A DNA stretch of 64,000 nt from Valencia hispanica (lineage: Eukaryota; Chordata; Actinopteri; Cyprinodontiformes; Valenciidae): contig OY747713.1 of assembly GCA_963556495.2 (NCBI GenBank), positions 53,288,828 through 53,352,827 on the forward strand, read 5' to 3'. The translations under genes were made by a program, and so were the position numbers. Below are positions 10,305 to 21,352 of the stretch, piece by piece. The notes under the pieces are model-generated. The model did no database searches. It was not told the DNA's origin and worked only from the letters and a program-made list of their open reading frames with translations. Within the stretch, counting starts at the first letter, position 1. Each line of letters starts with the position of its first letter.

Positions 10305-11093
10305 GTGGCTCTAAAGAAACAAGTCAAAAGACTGCAGCAAAAGCTGAATAAGAAAGAGACCACATATGAGCCCTCTGTCAGAAACCCATCAGTTTCGGCT
10401 GTGGGAGCTGGTTCCCGAACCCCCACCAGACCCTCAAAACCCTCCGATGAGCAGTTTTGTTACCGGTGTGGGGAGAATGGTCACTTTATTGCAAAGTGCC
10501 ACAACCCAGAAAACCAAAACAAAGTCATAAGGACGCTGATACAAGCCCTAAAGACTGTGAAAAAAACCCAGCCTGTTGCACCTTCAGAAGTAGCCTGTGA
10601 TGTAAAAAGAAGTGTTGTCAACATACCTGTCACAACAGGAAATCCTGAAGGTTTGATTGGGCCCCCCAGCTTAATATAGTTAAAAGTAAATGGACATCCC
10701 TGTAATGCCCTCATGGATAGTGGCTCTCAGGTCACTATTATTTTTGAGTCGTGGTACAAAGAGCACCTCGCTGATGTTCCCGTGCATCCTGTTTCTGGTC
10801 TGGCCATCTGGGATTTGAGTGAATCCAACAGCAGCTATCCTTACAGTGGCTAAGGTTTCTAGAATACCCTGCAGATGTTACTGGAATCAGTGAGGTTGTA
10901 ACAGTTCTTGCTCTCATTTGCCCTAGTCCTAGGTCTGAAGAGCAGACACCAGTCATAATAGGGACAAATACCTGTCATGTCAGAAATCTGGTCAAGCGCT
11001 GCAGTGAAAAGGGTCTTGACATCACCAAAACTCTTGGCATACAAGTTCATTGTGAAAACATTCCTCAACCCCCAACTTTAGCTTCACCTACCA

Positions 11094-11124
<31 letters not shown>

Positions 11125-11560
11125 TTGTGTTACCTGGCAAGGTCCAGGTTCCCTCACACTTCCCCCTGGGCAAGACTTACAGGTCAGCTGTAAAGTTGAG
11201 TATATGCAAGAAGTTGATAAAGAGATCCTGATGGTAGACGCATCCCCTTTAGCACCACTTCCAGCTAGTGTGCTATTGCAGCCCATGGTTGTGCATGCCA
11301 ATGCAGAAAACATTAACAACTTCCAGATTGTAGTCCAAAATCAGTCCCTTAGGGAGACGGTTATAGCAGAGGGCACCGTCATTGGGCACATGTATCTTGC
11401 TGAGAGTGTCTCTACTGTCCCTTTCCAAACGACAACCGCAACAGATTTTGACAAAACCCTGATCAACTTTGGAGACTGTAACAGAGGAATGGAAAAAGTG
11501 ACTCTGCCAGAAGCTGTCCCAACAATCACATGTGTTTTCCATGGATGAGTGGGATGTTGG
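10305..11560 (+). pseudogene. Gypsy-A zinc knuckle and aspartic protease region, broken
   Basis: A CX2CX4HX4C zinc knuckle ('CYRCGENGHFIAKC', about 10461-10502) would bind RNA. After a stop near 10678 comes the retropepsin core 'NALMDSGSQVTIIFE' with the catalytic Asp-Ser-Gly. Another stop lies near 10849. The following linker includes a (GAT)n stretch encoding poly-Asp (about 11096-11122) and conserved-looking 'NNFQIVVQNQSLRETV' before RT. The protease would process the polyprotein; here it is disabled by stops. Confidence 0.75.
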
Positions 11561-12960
11561 AGAAGCTAAAGGGGTAGAGCACACCATCCGTCTGTCTGAT
11601 TCCAGACCATTTAGGCAACGGTCCAGACGTTTGAGTCCTGCTGACATTGATGACGTGAGGAAACATCTTCAAGAGCTCACGCGTGCAGGCATTATCAAAG
11701 AGTCTCGCAGCCCTTATGCATCGCCAATAGTCATCGTCAGAAAGAAAAATGGTACCATACGTATGTGTATTGACTACAGGTTACTGAATAACCGTACAAT
11801 ACCAGATCAGTACACCACTCCTTGCATCGATGATGCATTAGACTCTTTGTCTGGCAGCAAATGGTTCTCTGTGTTGGACTTGAGAAGTGGCTATTACCAG
11901 ATACCTATGGCCGAAGAAGACGAGGAAAAGACGGCATTCATTTGCTCGCTGGGGTTCTTCCAGTTCGAGAGAATGCCACAGGGAATAACAGGAGGCCCAG
12001 CTACTTTCCAAAGGCTAATGGAAAAGACTGTTGGTGACATGAACCTTTTACAGGTTCTTGTTTACTTGGATGACATTATCTTCTTTGGGAAGTCATTAGA
12101 AGAACATGAGGAGAGGCTACTTAAGGTGCTCGACAGACTTGGAGAGGCTGGGCTGAAGCTTTCACTGGATAAGTGTCAATTTTGCCAGCCAAAAGTAAAG
12201 TACCTCGGGCACATTGTGTCATATGAAGGCGTCTCACTTGATCCTGCAAAGATCAAAGCAGTTACCAAGTGGCCCCAGCCCACTGACCTGAAGACCCTGA
12301 GATCTTTTTTGGGGGTTTGCGGGTATTATAGGCAATTCATAGCCTATGCTCCAACACAAAAGAGTAAAAAGCTAAGCAAAGATCCCTCCAAGAGCTATCT
12401 GAAAGAGTCTGAGCCATTTGGTCAAAGATGGGATCAGTCCTGCACGGATGCTTTCTATCAGATCATCTACTGTCTAACACATGCCCCGGTGCTAGCATTT
12501 GCAGACCCAGAGAAGCCATACATCGTCTATGTGGATGCCAGCTTAAAGGGAATTGGCGAAGTTCTCTATCAGCCGCATTCAGAGGGTTTGAGACCAGTGG
12601 CTTTTGCAAGCAGAAAGCTGAGTCAGTCAGAGAAACGTTATCCAATTCACCAGCTGGAGTTTTTGTCACTCAAATGGGCTGTCGTGGACCGGTTCCATGA
12701 CTACCTGTATGGAGCCCGGTTTACAGTACGGACCGACAATAATCCCTTGACATACGTGCTCTGAACTGCTAAGCTGAATGCCGTGGGACACAGATGGCTT
12801 GCTGCTTTATCGACTTATGACTTTGATGTGCAATACAGACCAGGCAAGCACAACATAGATGCCGATCTTCTTTCCCGACATTTTCCGGATGATGATTCCC
12901 ACCTAGATTGGGAGACCATATCACAGGATGGGGTGAAGTGTATCTGTCAAAGAGTCAGCA
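11532..12960 (+). pseudogene. Gypsy-A reverse transcriptase and RNase H
   Basis: From 11532 a frame of 410 codons holds the RT: 'IKESRSPYASPIVIVRKK', 'DYRLLNN', 'WFSVLDLRSGYYQIPM' (first catalytic Asp), 'FERMPQGITGGPATFQRLM', and 'LVYLDDIIFFGKS' with the YLDD pair. The connection 'LRSFLGVCGYYRQFI' leads into RNase H: 'YIVYVDASLKGIGEVLYQ' (Asp), 'HQLEFLSLKWAV' (Glu) and 'FTVRTDNNPLTY' (Asp). A UGA at 12762-12764 interrupts the end of RNase H; the frame resumes with 'HRWLAALSTYDFDVQYRPG' and 'DADLLSR'. RT and RNase H motifs are complete, so decay is slight. Confidence 0.9.
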
Positions 12961-13259
12961 TACCAACTTCCTCAGATGGTTTAGTCCGCTATGTGGATCA
13001 GCTCGGAGCTCCCCCAGAATGCATTCCAAACATCTATTCATTCCCCATGCACATGGAGCTTGAGGCTTTGAGACACAAATCCAAGGATGAGCTAGTACAT
13101 GCACAAAAAGAAGATCCAGCCATTGGACCTGAACTCCAAGCTGTCCTGCAGCATAAATGGCCAGAACATATTGAGAATGATCCAGAGTTTTCCCAACTGA
13201 AAAGAGAGAAAGACAAACTAACTCTGAAAGCTGTTCTTCTCTATTGCCAGTCCAACTTG

Positions 13260-14581
13260 CCTTCAGAGGAGAACGTCAATCAGCACATTTTGCCGACCAA
13301 GTATCGTGACACTGTTCTAAAGGCACTGCATGATGATTTGGGACATCTCGGAATGGAAAGAATAACTAACCTGCTGAGACAGAGATTCTTCTGGCCAAAG
13401 ATGGCCAAACATGTTGAGCAATACATTAAAAACTGTGGAGAATGTATTACAAATCCCCTAAGCAAAGAAAAGCTCCCTTACACCAGATCACCAGCAGGGG
13501 ACCAATGGATCTTGTGTGTATAGATTTCCTCTCCATGGAAGTAGACTCAAAAGGAATGAACAGTGTATTGGTCGTAACTGTTCACTTTACACGCTATGCG
13601 CAAGCTTTCCCCACAAAGAACCAGAAAGCTCAAACAGTGGCTAAGATCTTAGTTGACTAGTTCTTTGTGCATTATGGTCTACCAACTAGGATCCATTCTG
13701 ATCAGGGGCAGGATTTCGAGGGTCGACTGATCCAAGATCTGTTAAGGACGATGGGGATTCGTAAGTCACGTACTACCCCTTACCACCCGCAGGGGGATCC
13801 GCAGCCAGAAAGGTTCAACAGGACCTTGCTCTCTATGTTAGGAACGCTAACACCTGACAAGATGCGTCAGTGGAGCCAACATGTACCATATTTGGTCCAC
13901 CCCTACAATAGAACTCAGTGTGATTCAACAGGATATTCACCTCATTACCTAATGTTTGGCCGGGAACCCAGGCTTCCGGTGGACTTGTGTTTTGGAACGG
14001 TTGTGGATGGGAAGGTAGACAGTCATTCCCGCTATGTGGCAAAGTTAAAAGAGGACTTGCAAAAAGCTTATCAGCTGGCATCAGAAACAGCTAATAGATC
14101 TCATCAAAGGAACAAGAAGTCGTATGACAAAAGAGTTAGCTTCCAGTCCTTAGACGTCGATGACAGAGTGTTACTCAGGAAATTGGGGCTGAAAGGGAAA
14201 CACAAACTGCAAAACAAAGTGGAATCCTGCTCCTTACCTTGTTGTTGGAAAAATGCCAAATCTTCCCGTATATAAGCTCAGGCCTGAGAATGGGAAGGGA
14301 AGTGTTAAAACACCTCACAGAGACCACATTCTGCCAATAGGACAGCTAGTGAAACTTCCAAAAGCAGAGGTGGATCATGACTCAAGTGTCAGGGCAAGAG
14401 CCAGAACTGAGACTTCCAGAAAACCGACATTGACCTTACCTGACACTCAGAGAGTTCTCCCCAAGCCCCTCAGCACTGATTCTTCTTCTGACTCAGAGTA
14501 CTGCAGACCTGCTATTATTTGCTCAGAGAGACTCCCAGGACCAGACCGACTAAACCCCTTTTCGAGGACATGGAGGAGGAT
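13260..14581 (+). pseudogene. Gypsy-A integrase, N-terminal and catalytic domains
   Basis: The HHCC zinc-binding domain reads 'HDDLGHLGMERITNLLRQRF' through 'CGECI' (about 13327-13450). The catalytic core follows after a frame change: 'DLVCIDFLS' (first Asp), 'HSDQGQDFEGR' (second Asp) and 'PERFNRTLLSML' (Glu), i.e. a D,D,E triad. A stop at about 13658 and a frameshift near 14230 interrupt it. The C-terminal part 'VYKLRPENGKGSVKTPHRDH' leads into a Ser/acidic tail that is cut at 14581 by the CACTA-like insertion and continues at 25224. Confidence 0.85.
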
Positions 14582-15111
14582 CCCAGATAGCAAAATCTTC
14601 CGGGCCTTTTCTGGATTCTTCTGGCATTTGTTTGATTTGTGTACGATTTTTGCAAATGAATGGCAACCCTGAAGAGTTCCGGAATCGGTGGTGGCGCAGC
14701 TGGAGGTGGTGGAGGGAGGGGCATTACTTTATGGCTCTGTTCTGGCAAATATGAAACATGCCAGATTCAACGTATTTTTTATGTTATGTTGTGGGAGTGA
14801 TTGTAAAATGTCCTAATTCCTCTCCAGTTTTATCATAATATATATATAAGGTATGTCTTTGACATAATTTTATGAAATTACACGAACTTACACAATTTAA
14901 TTTAATAATTTTTTTTTTTACTGAAATCGTATATAAAATGTATGTGAAAGTACGGTCTGACCATGACATAACTTGACATTATAAAATAAAAAACGGATAC
15001 ATGATATTTAAGTATTAAAAACGAAATTAATAAAGAAATTGTGATTTACCCTTTTACCTTGCGGCCGTTTTTTTTGTAAGATAAGTCCTGAGCCACACTC
15101 CTTACCAGTAG

Positions 15112-15239
15112 GTGGCGGCATTCCGCTTTAAAGTTGATTGCCACCGCCATAAAATACCAACAGAAGAAGAAGACATTGCTGCCGCCATTTTAAAGGAAGA
15201 CAAACAATTCTCATCCTCAGTACCTGAACCTCGCTTAGG
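15112..15239 (+). other. Possible 5' exon of the CACTA-like transcription unit
   Basis: A short, non-AT-rich stretch ending 'cctcgcttag|gtaaag' resembles an exon with a splice donor at 15240, upstream of the exon that starts near 16186 after 'tttttcccag'. It could be a shared 5' UTR exon for the transposase and the downstream gene. No direct evidence of transcription. Confidence 0.3.
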
Positions 15240-16191
15240 TAAAGGGTTGCTTAAGGTGAATTACGCTTCATTTTTAGTAATTCCATTAACCATCGTGTAA
15301 ATAGCCAGTTACTTAATTATATTTTCTGTTGTATATTGTAGGTGGTTCCATGTTCAAGTTTTGTGTAAAGTAGCACTATATGAGAAGCGTTAAACTGTCC
15401 CGTTTTTGAATAATTGTACCTGACCATAGCCTCAGCACTTTAGTTAGCTGCTAGTTTTAGCATGTTCACCAAACCCAACCTGTTTCTCTGACCAAACCAA
15501 ATTTTCCTGTACATTTCCTGACAGATTTCACAGGTGACTATCGAGCCAAGTAAAAGTAAGGTAAGTTGTTTTTTGTCTGTTTTTAACCCTTGTTCTATGT
15601 TGCATTTTTCTTTTTTTCTGTCTGGTGGTCACTGAAAGAATGCTAGAGGCAGACATTTTCTGCATACTAGTTTACATGAGGGATGCACCAGCCTTATTCT
15701 AAATTTTAGTTTGACATGTTTTCTATTTAGTTTTGGACTTTTTAAAAAAACCTTGCTTTTTGTTTTTAGCCTCACCAACAAAAAATGTCCTTTCCAGTGT
15801 TTATTGCATGGTTTCTATCTTATTCCACAATTGAGCCTGACAGATTTTTACATGCAGTAAGCTGCAGGCTTCAACATTAAATACCATTTATGACCTTTTC
15901 TAAGTTTTTTTCCCCACATTTTTAAATGGAGCTGTTTTATTTGTGTAACATTGTATGCCTTGATCAGCGTATGATTATTGAAATTTGAAAGATTTGATTT
16001 CAATACAAATAAATCAAATGAGCAGTGGAGTTGTTTTTTTTATGTGACTAAGGTTTACCCTACAGTACAGCCTAGACTACTTGGGACATACACTGTTCAA
16101 GACATGCAGACAAGGAGCTTCTCTTCTCTTTTCTCTCTAAATAAATCAATAGCGTTAACAAATGTCTGTGTTTGGTTTTTCCCAGTTCACA

Positions 16192-18144
16192 ATGGAGCGG
16201 TCCCAGTGGAGTAACATGCGCAAGCGAGCCATAAAAAGGACAAATGACAGAATTTTAGAGGTACAAAGAAGTCTTTGCACAGGTGTTGTAGAGTACAATG
16301 AGATGGTAAGTAGTAACTTTGGTGAAGTTGTGGACACTGAGATGGTGAGTGAAGATGATGTCTCTGAAGATGATGAGGAGGATGACGGGATTTCTCCTCC
16401 TCTAGATTTGTCCACTGCTCTGTCTGGCTGGGCTGTTGAGTGTGGTGTATCATTAGTGGCATTGTCTGCTCTTCTGTGCATCCTTAGAGTGCATCACCCG
16501 TTTCTTCCAAAGCAAGGGAGAACCCTTTTAAAAACGGCAACCAAGTACACTCTGGATAGATTGGCTGGTGGGGTGTTTTTCTTTTTTTGGTATTTTGAAC
16601 ATGTTTCGCAAAACATTTGAGTATTTGTCATCCAAATTTCCAGATAGAAATGTGTTTATGTTGCAGCTTAATTTTGATGGATTGCCGCTGTTTAAGAGCT
16701 CGTCGACTCAGTTCTGGCCAGTGTTAGGCATGTTGCGTCACAAAGATTATGTTTCCAGCAGGCCACTGTTAATTGCTTTGTTCTGTGGTGAGGCTAAACC
16801 CACTTCATTGCAAGAGTATCTTGGTGCCCTTGTTCAAGAATTAACAATGCTGAGAGAGGGATTTGTCATAGGCTCAAAAACCTTGTTTCTGAAGGTAAGT
16901 TTGTTCATTTGTGATGCTCCTGCTAGAGCTTTTATCAAACAGGTGAAAGGCCATTCAGGTTATGCAGGATGTGATAAGTGTTTACAGCCAGGTGTTTATG
17001 CTTGTCACCGCATGACATTCCCAGAGGTAAGTGCTGCTGATAGGACTGATGAGTCATTTGCGAGGGGCACAGATGAGGAACATCAAATAGCAGTTTCCCC
17101 TCTACTTGAAACTGGTATCGGTATGGTCAGTCAGTTTCCTCATGATTATATGCATTTGGTTTGTTTGGGAATTAAGAGGAGGCTCTTAGATTTGTGGTTT
17201 GGCAGTTCTGGCCCTCTTCGATGTCGTCGTTCGGGTCGTGACATGCAGGAGATCTCTGAAAAGCTGGTAAGCTTGAAGGCATTCGTTCCAATTGAATTTG
17301 CTAGGAAGCCAAGGAGTCTGGCAGAAAGACTAAGGTGGAAGGCAACTGAACTCAGGCAGTTCCTTCTGTACACCGGTCCTCTTGTTCTTAGGGGTGTGAT
17401 ACCTGAGGAAATGTATAACAACTTCATGCTGCTGTCAGTGGCCATCTCGATTTTAGCCAATCCCCGTCTTTGTTCAGCTCTGAATGGTTTTGCGAAAAGG
17501 TTACTTGTGTCATTTGTGGAGCACTTCAGTAAATTGTATGGTCCTGAGTTTGTTGTCTACAATATACATGGGTTGATTCATCTTAGTGATGATGTAAATA
17601 TTCATGGTCATTTAGATGTGATCTCTGGGTTTCCATTTGAAAATTACTTGTGTACATTAAAAACAAGATCAGGAAACCACACAGCCCTCTAACTCAGGTG
17701 ATCCGTAGAGTGTCTGAAGTTCACAACCAAAAACATAGCGTTGAAGTAAAGTGGCCAAAAATGCAAGTAAATATAGAGCATAGAAATGGGCCTGTACCAG
17801 ACTTGTTTGAGGGGGATGTTCTACAATTCAGAGAACTGGTAGTGAATGATGTGCATGTCAGAATTACAAAAGGAGACAATTGTGTTTGAATCAATCAGAT
17901 TGTTGCTCTGGTGGAAAATATTATTGTCTCTAAAGACCAGGAGTACATCATCTACCGTGAATTTGAAAAGATGGAGACATTCTTTCATTACCCAGTTGAT
18001 TCTCAAGAAGTAGGAGTTTTTGTAGTGTCAAATTTGTCTTCAGATTTAAAATGTACAAGGCTGAATGACATATTAAAATATTTCAGGATGCTATTTGGGG
18101 AACAGGGTAGTTTTGTTGTCTTTCCCCTTTTACATCTAAAATAA
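16192..18144 (+). pseudogene. CACTA/EnSpm-like (TNP2/DUF4218-type) transposase
   Basis: The likely start is the ATG at 16192, six bases after a splice-acceptor-like 'tttttcccag'. An N-terminal 'WSNMRKRAIKR' basic stretch and an acidic segment precede 'HHPFLPKQGRTLL'. After a frameshift in a T-run (about 16577-16590) the main domain reads 'VFMLQLNFDGLPLFKSSS', 'FICDAPARAFIKQVKGHS', 'GCDKC', 'FPHDYMHLVCLGIKRRLL', 'RQFLLYTGPLVLRG', 'VVYNIHGLIHLSDDV' and 'GFPFENYL'. A second frameshift (about 17660) and a stop (17887) follow before the C-terminal 'YIIYREFEKMETFFHYP'. I recognise this as the animal EnSpm-type transposase. It would cut the element ends; this copy is recently inactivated. Confidence 0.75.
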
Positions 18145-18167
18145 CTTTAAATTCCTCCAACCCTCAG

Positions 18168-20760
18168 TGTATTTCATAGTGAGCGTCATTGAGACAAATG
18201 AAGTGGAGGTGGTGCCAGGTGTGTGGGTAGAAGGAGAGGTTTGTAAATGGTCCAACTACAAACTCGATGCCATGTTGAAGGCCATCAAGAACTGCGAGAT
18301 ACCTAAGGAGACCTGGACAAGTTATAACATCAGGGTTCTTTACAAAACAAGTGAGTGTTCACTTTAATCCATTGTTCATGGTTCAAGACTAAATCGAGCC
18401 ACTTTTTTGTAGTTCTTAAAATTTAAATGTAATGGTAAAACGTTATTTGAAGGTGTCTACTTAAGAGTGAGCTTTATTAGCGTGACGCACATCATAAAGG
18501 TTAATGACACTTTGTGACTGGTGTCATTAAGTGTATTTTTTTTTTTTGGTAATGTAAAGTTGACATTGGGATGCAGACAATACAAGAACCGAATGATTTA
18601 GTGAATAGCAATCATGATCTAATCTCACAACACTAATACAGGTTCGGGTAAAGCTTTGTTTTTCACTTGGTTTCCATTCTTGACAGATAGCTTTAGTGAG
18701 GCAAGGTTGAAACTTCGCCGGGCAGAAGATGACACAGACCTCCAGTCAGAAGCAGAGAAGGGGAGGCCAGAAAAAAGAAAAACCAGGTATGTCGCAAATC
18801 TGCTGAATCCAGGATAATGTGTGTTGCACTCAGATTTTGCTCAGTTTGTCTACATGATGTTTGTCTCTAAAAAAGATTTAAGCATTTAAGTTGCTAAATT
18901 TCTGTAAGAAGTAGCACTGAAAAAATTGTTTGTGGGGTGGTTGGTGAGAAGCCGTAACTGTGGGATTTAATATACTTTAAAACTTTTTAAAGTAAAAACT
19001 TTCTCTCTTCAAAGACCAAACCAGCGCTTCCTCTCGAGTCAGGAGGAGTCTGATGAGGAGCCTGTGAAGTGCAAACCTGTCCTCCCTAAGGCGCCCTCCA
19101 TTCCACCTCTGCCGTCACTGTTGCGAGACGCCATTTCCACATCAGATGAAATATCTCCGCCAGCTAGTCAACTTGCCTCTCTGCAGCCGTTTCACTCCCT
19201 TGGACCTCCTGAGTCATCCTACCATCTTGCCTCTCAGCCGTCTTGCCACCATGGACCTCCTTAGTCATCCTACCATCTTGCCTCTCAGCTGTCTCGCCAC
19301 CATGGAACTCCTGAGCCATTTCATCTTGCCCCTCATGCTGGTTCTGAGATGGACCTGCACTCTGGTGAGACCTTATGCTCTATTCCCATTTACAATACAT
19401 TTCTATGTTATAGCTTGCAAGGACTGAATAGTTTTTTAAAATGTTCTGGTTTCAGCATTACTTCGAGAGATCATTGCCAAGCAGGAGGTGATGTGTGATG
19501 TGCAAAGAAATCTGTTGCGGATTGTTCAGGATCTCTCTTCTCCACCTACACCACATGAACACCACATGGACGGAAGTTTCCTGCCGTTAAGGGATGCTGA
19601 GGCTCTTTTGGCGTTGGACTGCGACATTAAGACAAAGCCAGAGAAGAGAAAGGACTTGGTAATAATTACTTTCATCATTAGTGTTTGGACCAGACTTTTT
19701 CTGAAGCTTTTTTTTCCTCCACAATGAACATTCATATTTTCAACACTTTAACTTTTTATTTTTCCAGGTGGTGACACTGGGCCTTGCTGGGGGCGTGACC
19801 CTCAAGGACACTGTATGGAGGGTCATGAAGATTCTTCTTCAGAACGACTTGGCCTGCAAAATGAATTGGACAGGCCTCCATGGCAAAATGTCATTCCAGG
19901 GCCTAGAAGTCAAGAATGTTGTTACAGGTAAAAGTGTTGATTAGATGTACCAGGCAACATTTTAGGTTTTATTTACCAGCTTTGTAGTCATTTTGATGAG
20001 CTGCCACCCCTCCATACAGGGTGAATAAAGGCTCTTGGCCGCCTCCAATGTAGTGGACTTTTTAGAGGCAAATTCTTTGTATGTAAACAAAGGGCATAAA
20101 CGCAGAGAAATGTCTTTTTCAAAATAACCATGTACGTGTGAAAGGGGTGTTAGTGTATCGTTCGTGGTCAGACTGCACATTATGAAATAGTCTGGCTTGT
20201 CAGGCTATGTATACATCTCTTTTGTAAAGTCTGTTTAAGTCCATAGTGGTAAAGAAACTGTATGAACAAATTATGCTTTCCCTTAAAGATTAACTAAAAC
20301 CCAAAACAACTTTTTTTTTGCCTATAAACTGTATAAATGGGTATTTACCAATGCAATCTTTCAGTTTCTGGCGATTTATTTACATTTTCGTGTAAACTTG
20401 TTTAAAGGAGCAGGGGGCAGGATTTGTAAATAAAATAAACATCCATGTCCAGTTTTTTAATGCTGTTGGGTGATGAAGCATTATAAACCAAAAAGAATGT
20501 TTTGAGGTTTAGTTACTCTTTAAAGGCCTACATGATATTTAAGTTTAAATGGCATTGCCTGTCTTTACTTTGTCTTTTCATGATATCTTTAATTGTTTAT
20601 GTTTCTAGAAGCCATTCGGAGAAATCCTGGATGCAGAGAATCCACGAATCAGGAGGTGGAGCAATGGTTGAGGCGTTGGTTGTATTTGGCTGGCGATCGA
20701 GAGGGGGGTAGGAGGAGGAGAAGCACAGTCCGCCACCACCAGCCACCCACCAACACATAA
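18168..20760 (+). pseudogene. DUF4806-like accessory gene of the CACTA-like element, six exons, one nonsense codon
   Basis: Exons with GT-AG borders: 18168-18350, 18687-18786, 19015-19364, 19456-19658, 19768-19927 and 20609-20760. All junctions keep one reading frame (about 382 codons); the first exon begins TGTATTTC after an AG, so the initiating A may come from an upstream exon. The N-terminal part has 'CKWSNYKLDAMLKAIKN' and 'WTSYNIRVLYKT'; the C-terminal part has 'LPLRDAEALLALD', 'VTLGLAGGVTLKDTVWRVMK' and 'MNWTGLHGKMSF', matching the DUF4806 pattern. Exon 3 has an imperfect tandem repeat (about 19196-19320) with a TAG at 19262-19264 where the first unit has GAG. A polyadenylation signal AATAAA lies near 20980. 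Function unknown; association with EnSpm-type transposases suggests a transposition accessory role. Confidence 0.7.
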
Positions 20761-21111
20761 AGTCAGCCACCCATGGACACAAAGTCGGGCACACACACGC
20801 ATACATACATTCCACTTTGGCCCGTTTCTGGCCCCTCTTTAACATACACTACAGTTCATAAGTTTGTGTATAAGTGTGATTTCTAAAACCAATCTTTGTA
20901 TCAGATGTTTTTACATTTCATTTGTGTAAAAAATTAATTGTAAATGTTTACCTATTTAGGTCATGTTTGTTATTTGAAAATAAACACTAATTTTTAGCAG
21001 TTAATGTTTCCTGGTTTGATTTCTTTTTGAATTGCACGGTTGCTGGGCACAGATATTAAATGTGGGCGAAATTAGTTTTAATATAATCTGGCAGAGTTGT
21101 GGCCTGTGCTT
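20761..21111 (+). other. 3' UTR and interior of the CACTA-like element
   Basis: No coding signal. It contains AATAAA near 20980, about 220 bases after the stop codon of the six-exon gene, and the flank into which L2-B inserted (TCTGGC motif near 21087). A short basic, Pro/His-rich end of the preceding gene lies just upstream. Confidence 0.5.
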
Positions 21112-21352
21112 GGTAATCTTTTCTGGTCCCCTGCCTGATCGGACCAGTGACGACATGTTTAGCCGCATGCTGTCATTCCATCAATGGTTGTCTAGGTGGT
21201 GTCCTGCAAACGATGTGGGCTACATTGATAACTGGAGAACTTTTTGGGGAAAACCTGGTCTGATCCGGAGAGACGGCATCCATCCCACTTTGGATGGAGC
21301 AGCTCTTCTTTCTAGGAATATGGCCGAATTTATTAGTCCTCCAAAACACTGA
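21112..21352 (+). pseudogene. L2-B ORF1 C-terminal remnant
   Basis: The last ~80 codons of the esterase-type ORF1, including the Asp-His block '[17 protein letters not shown]' and the end '[11 protein letters not shown]', followed by UGA CAA. The nucleophile and GGND blocks are missing because of 5' truncation. Confidence 0.85.

Noticed and set aside
16155..16481. Antisense frames opposite the CACTA-like transposase
   Set aside because: They are shadows of the sense strand, which carries recognisable family motifs.
20597..20845. Minus-strand Cys/Pro-rich frames near the end of the DUF4806-like gene
   Set aside because: They overlap the last exon, whose sense frame is supported by a splice acceptor and phase.
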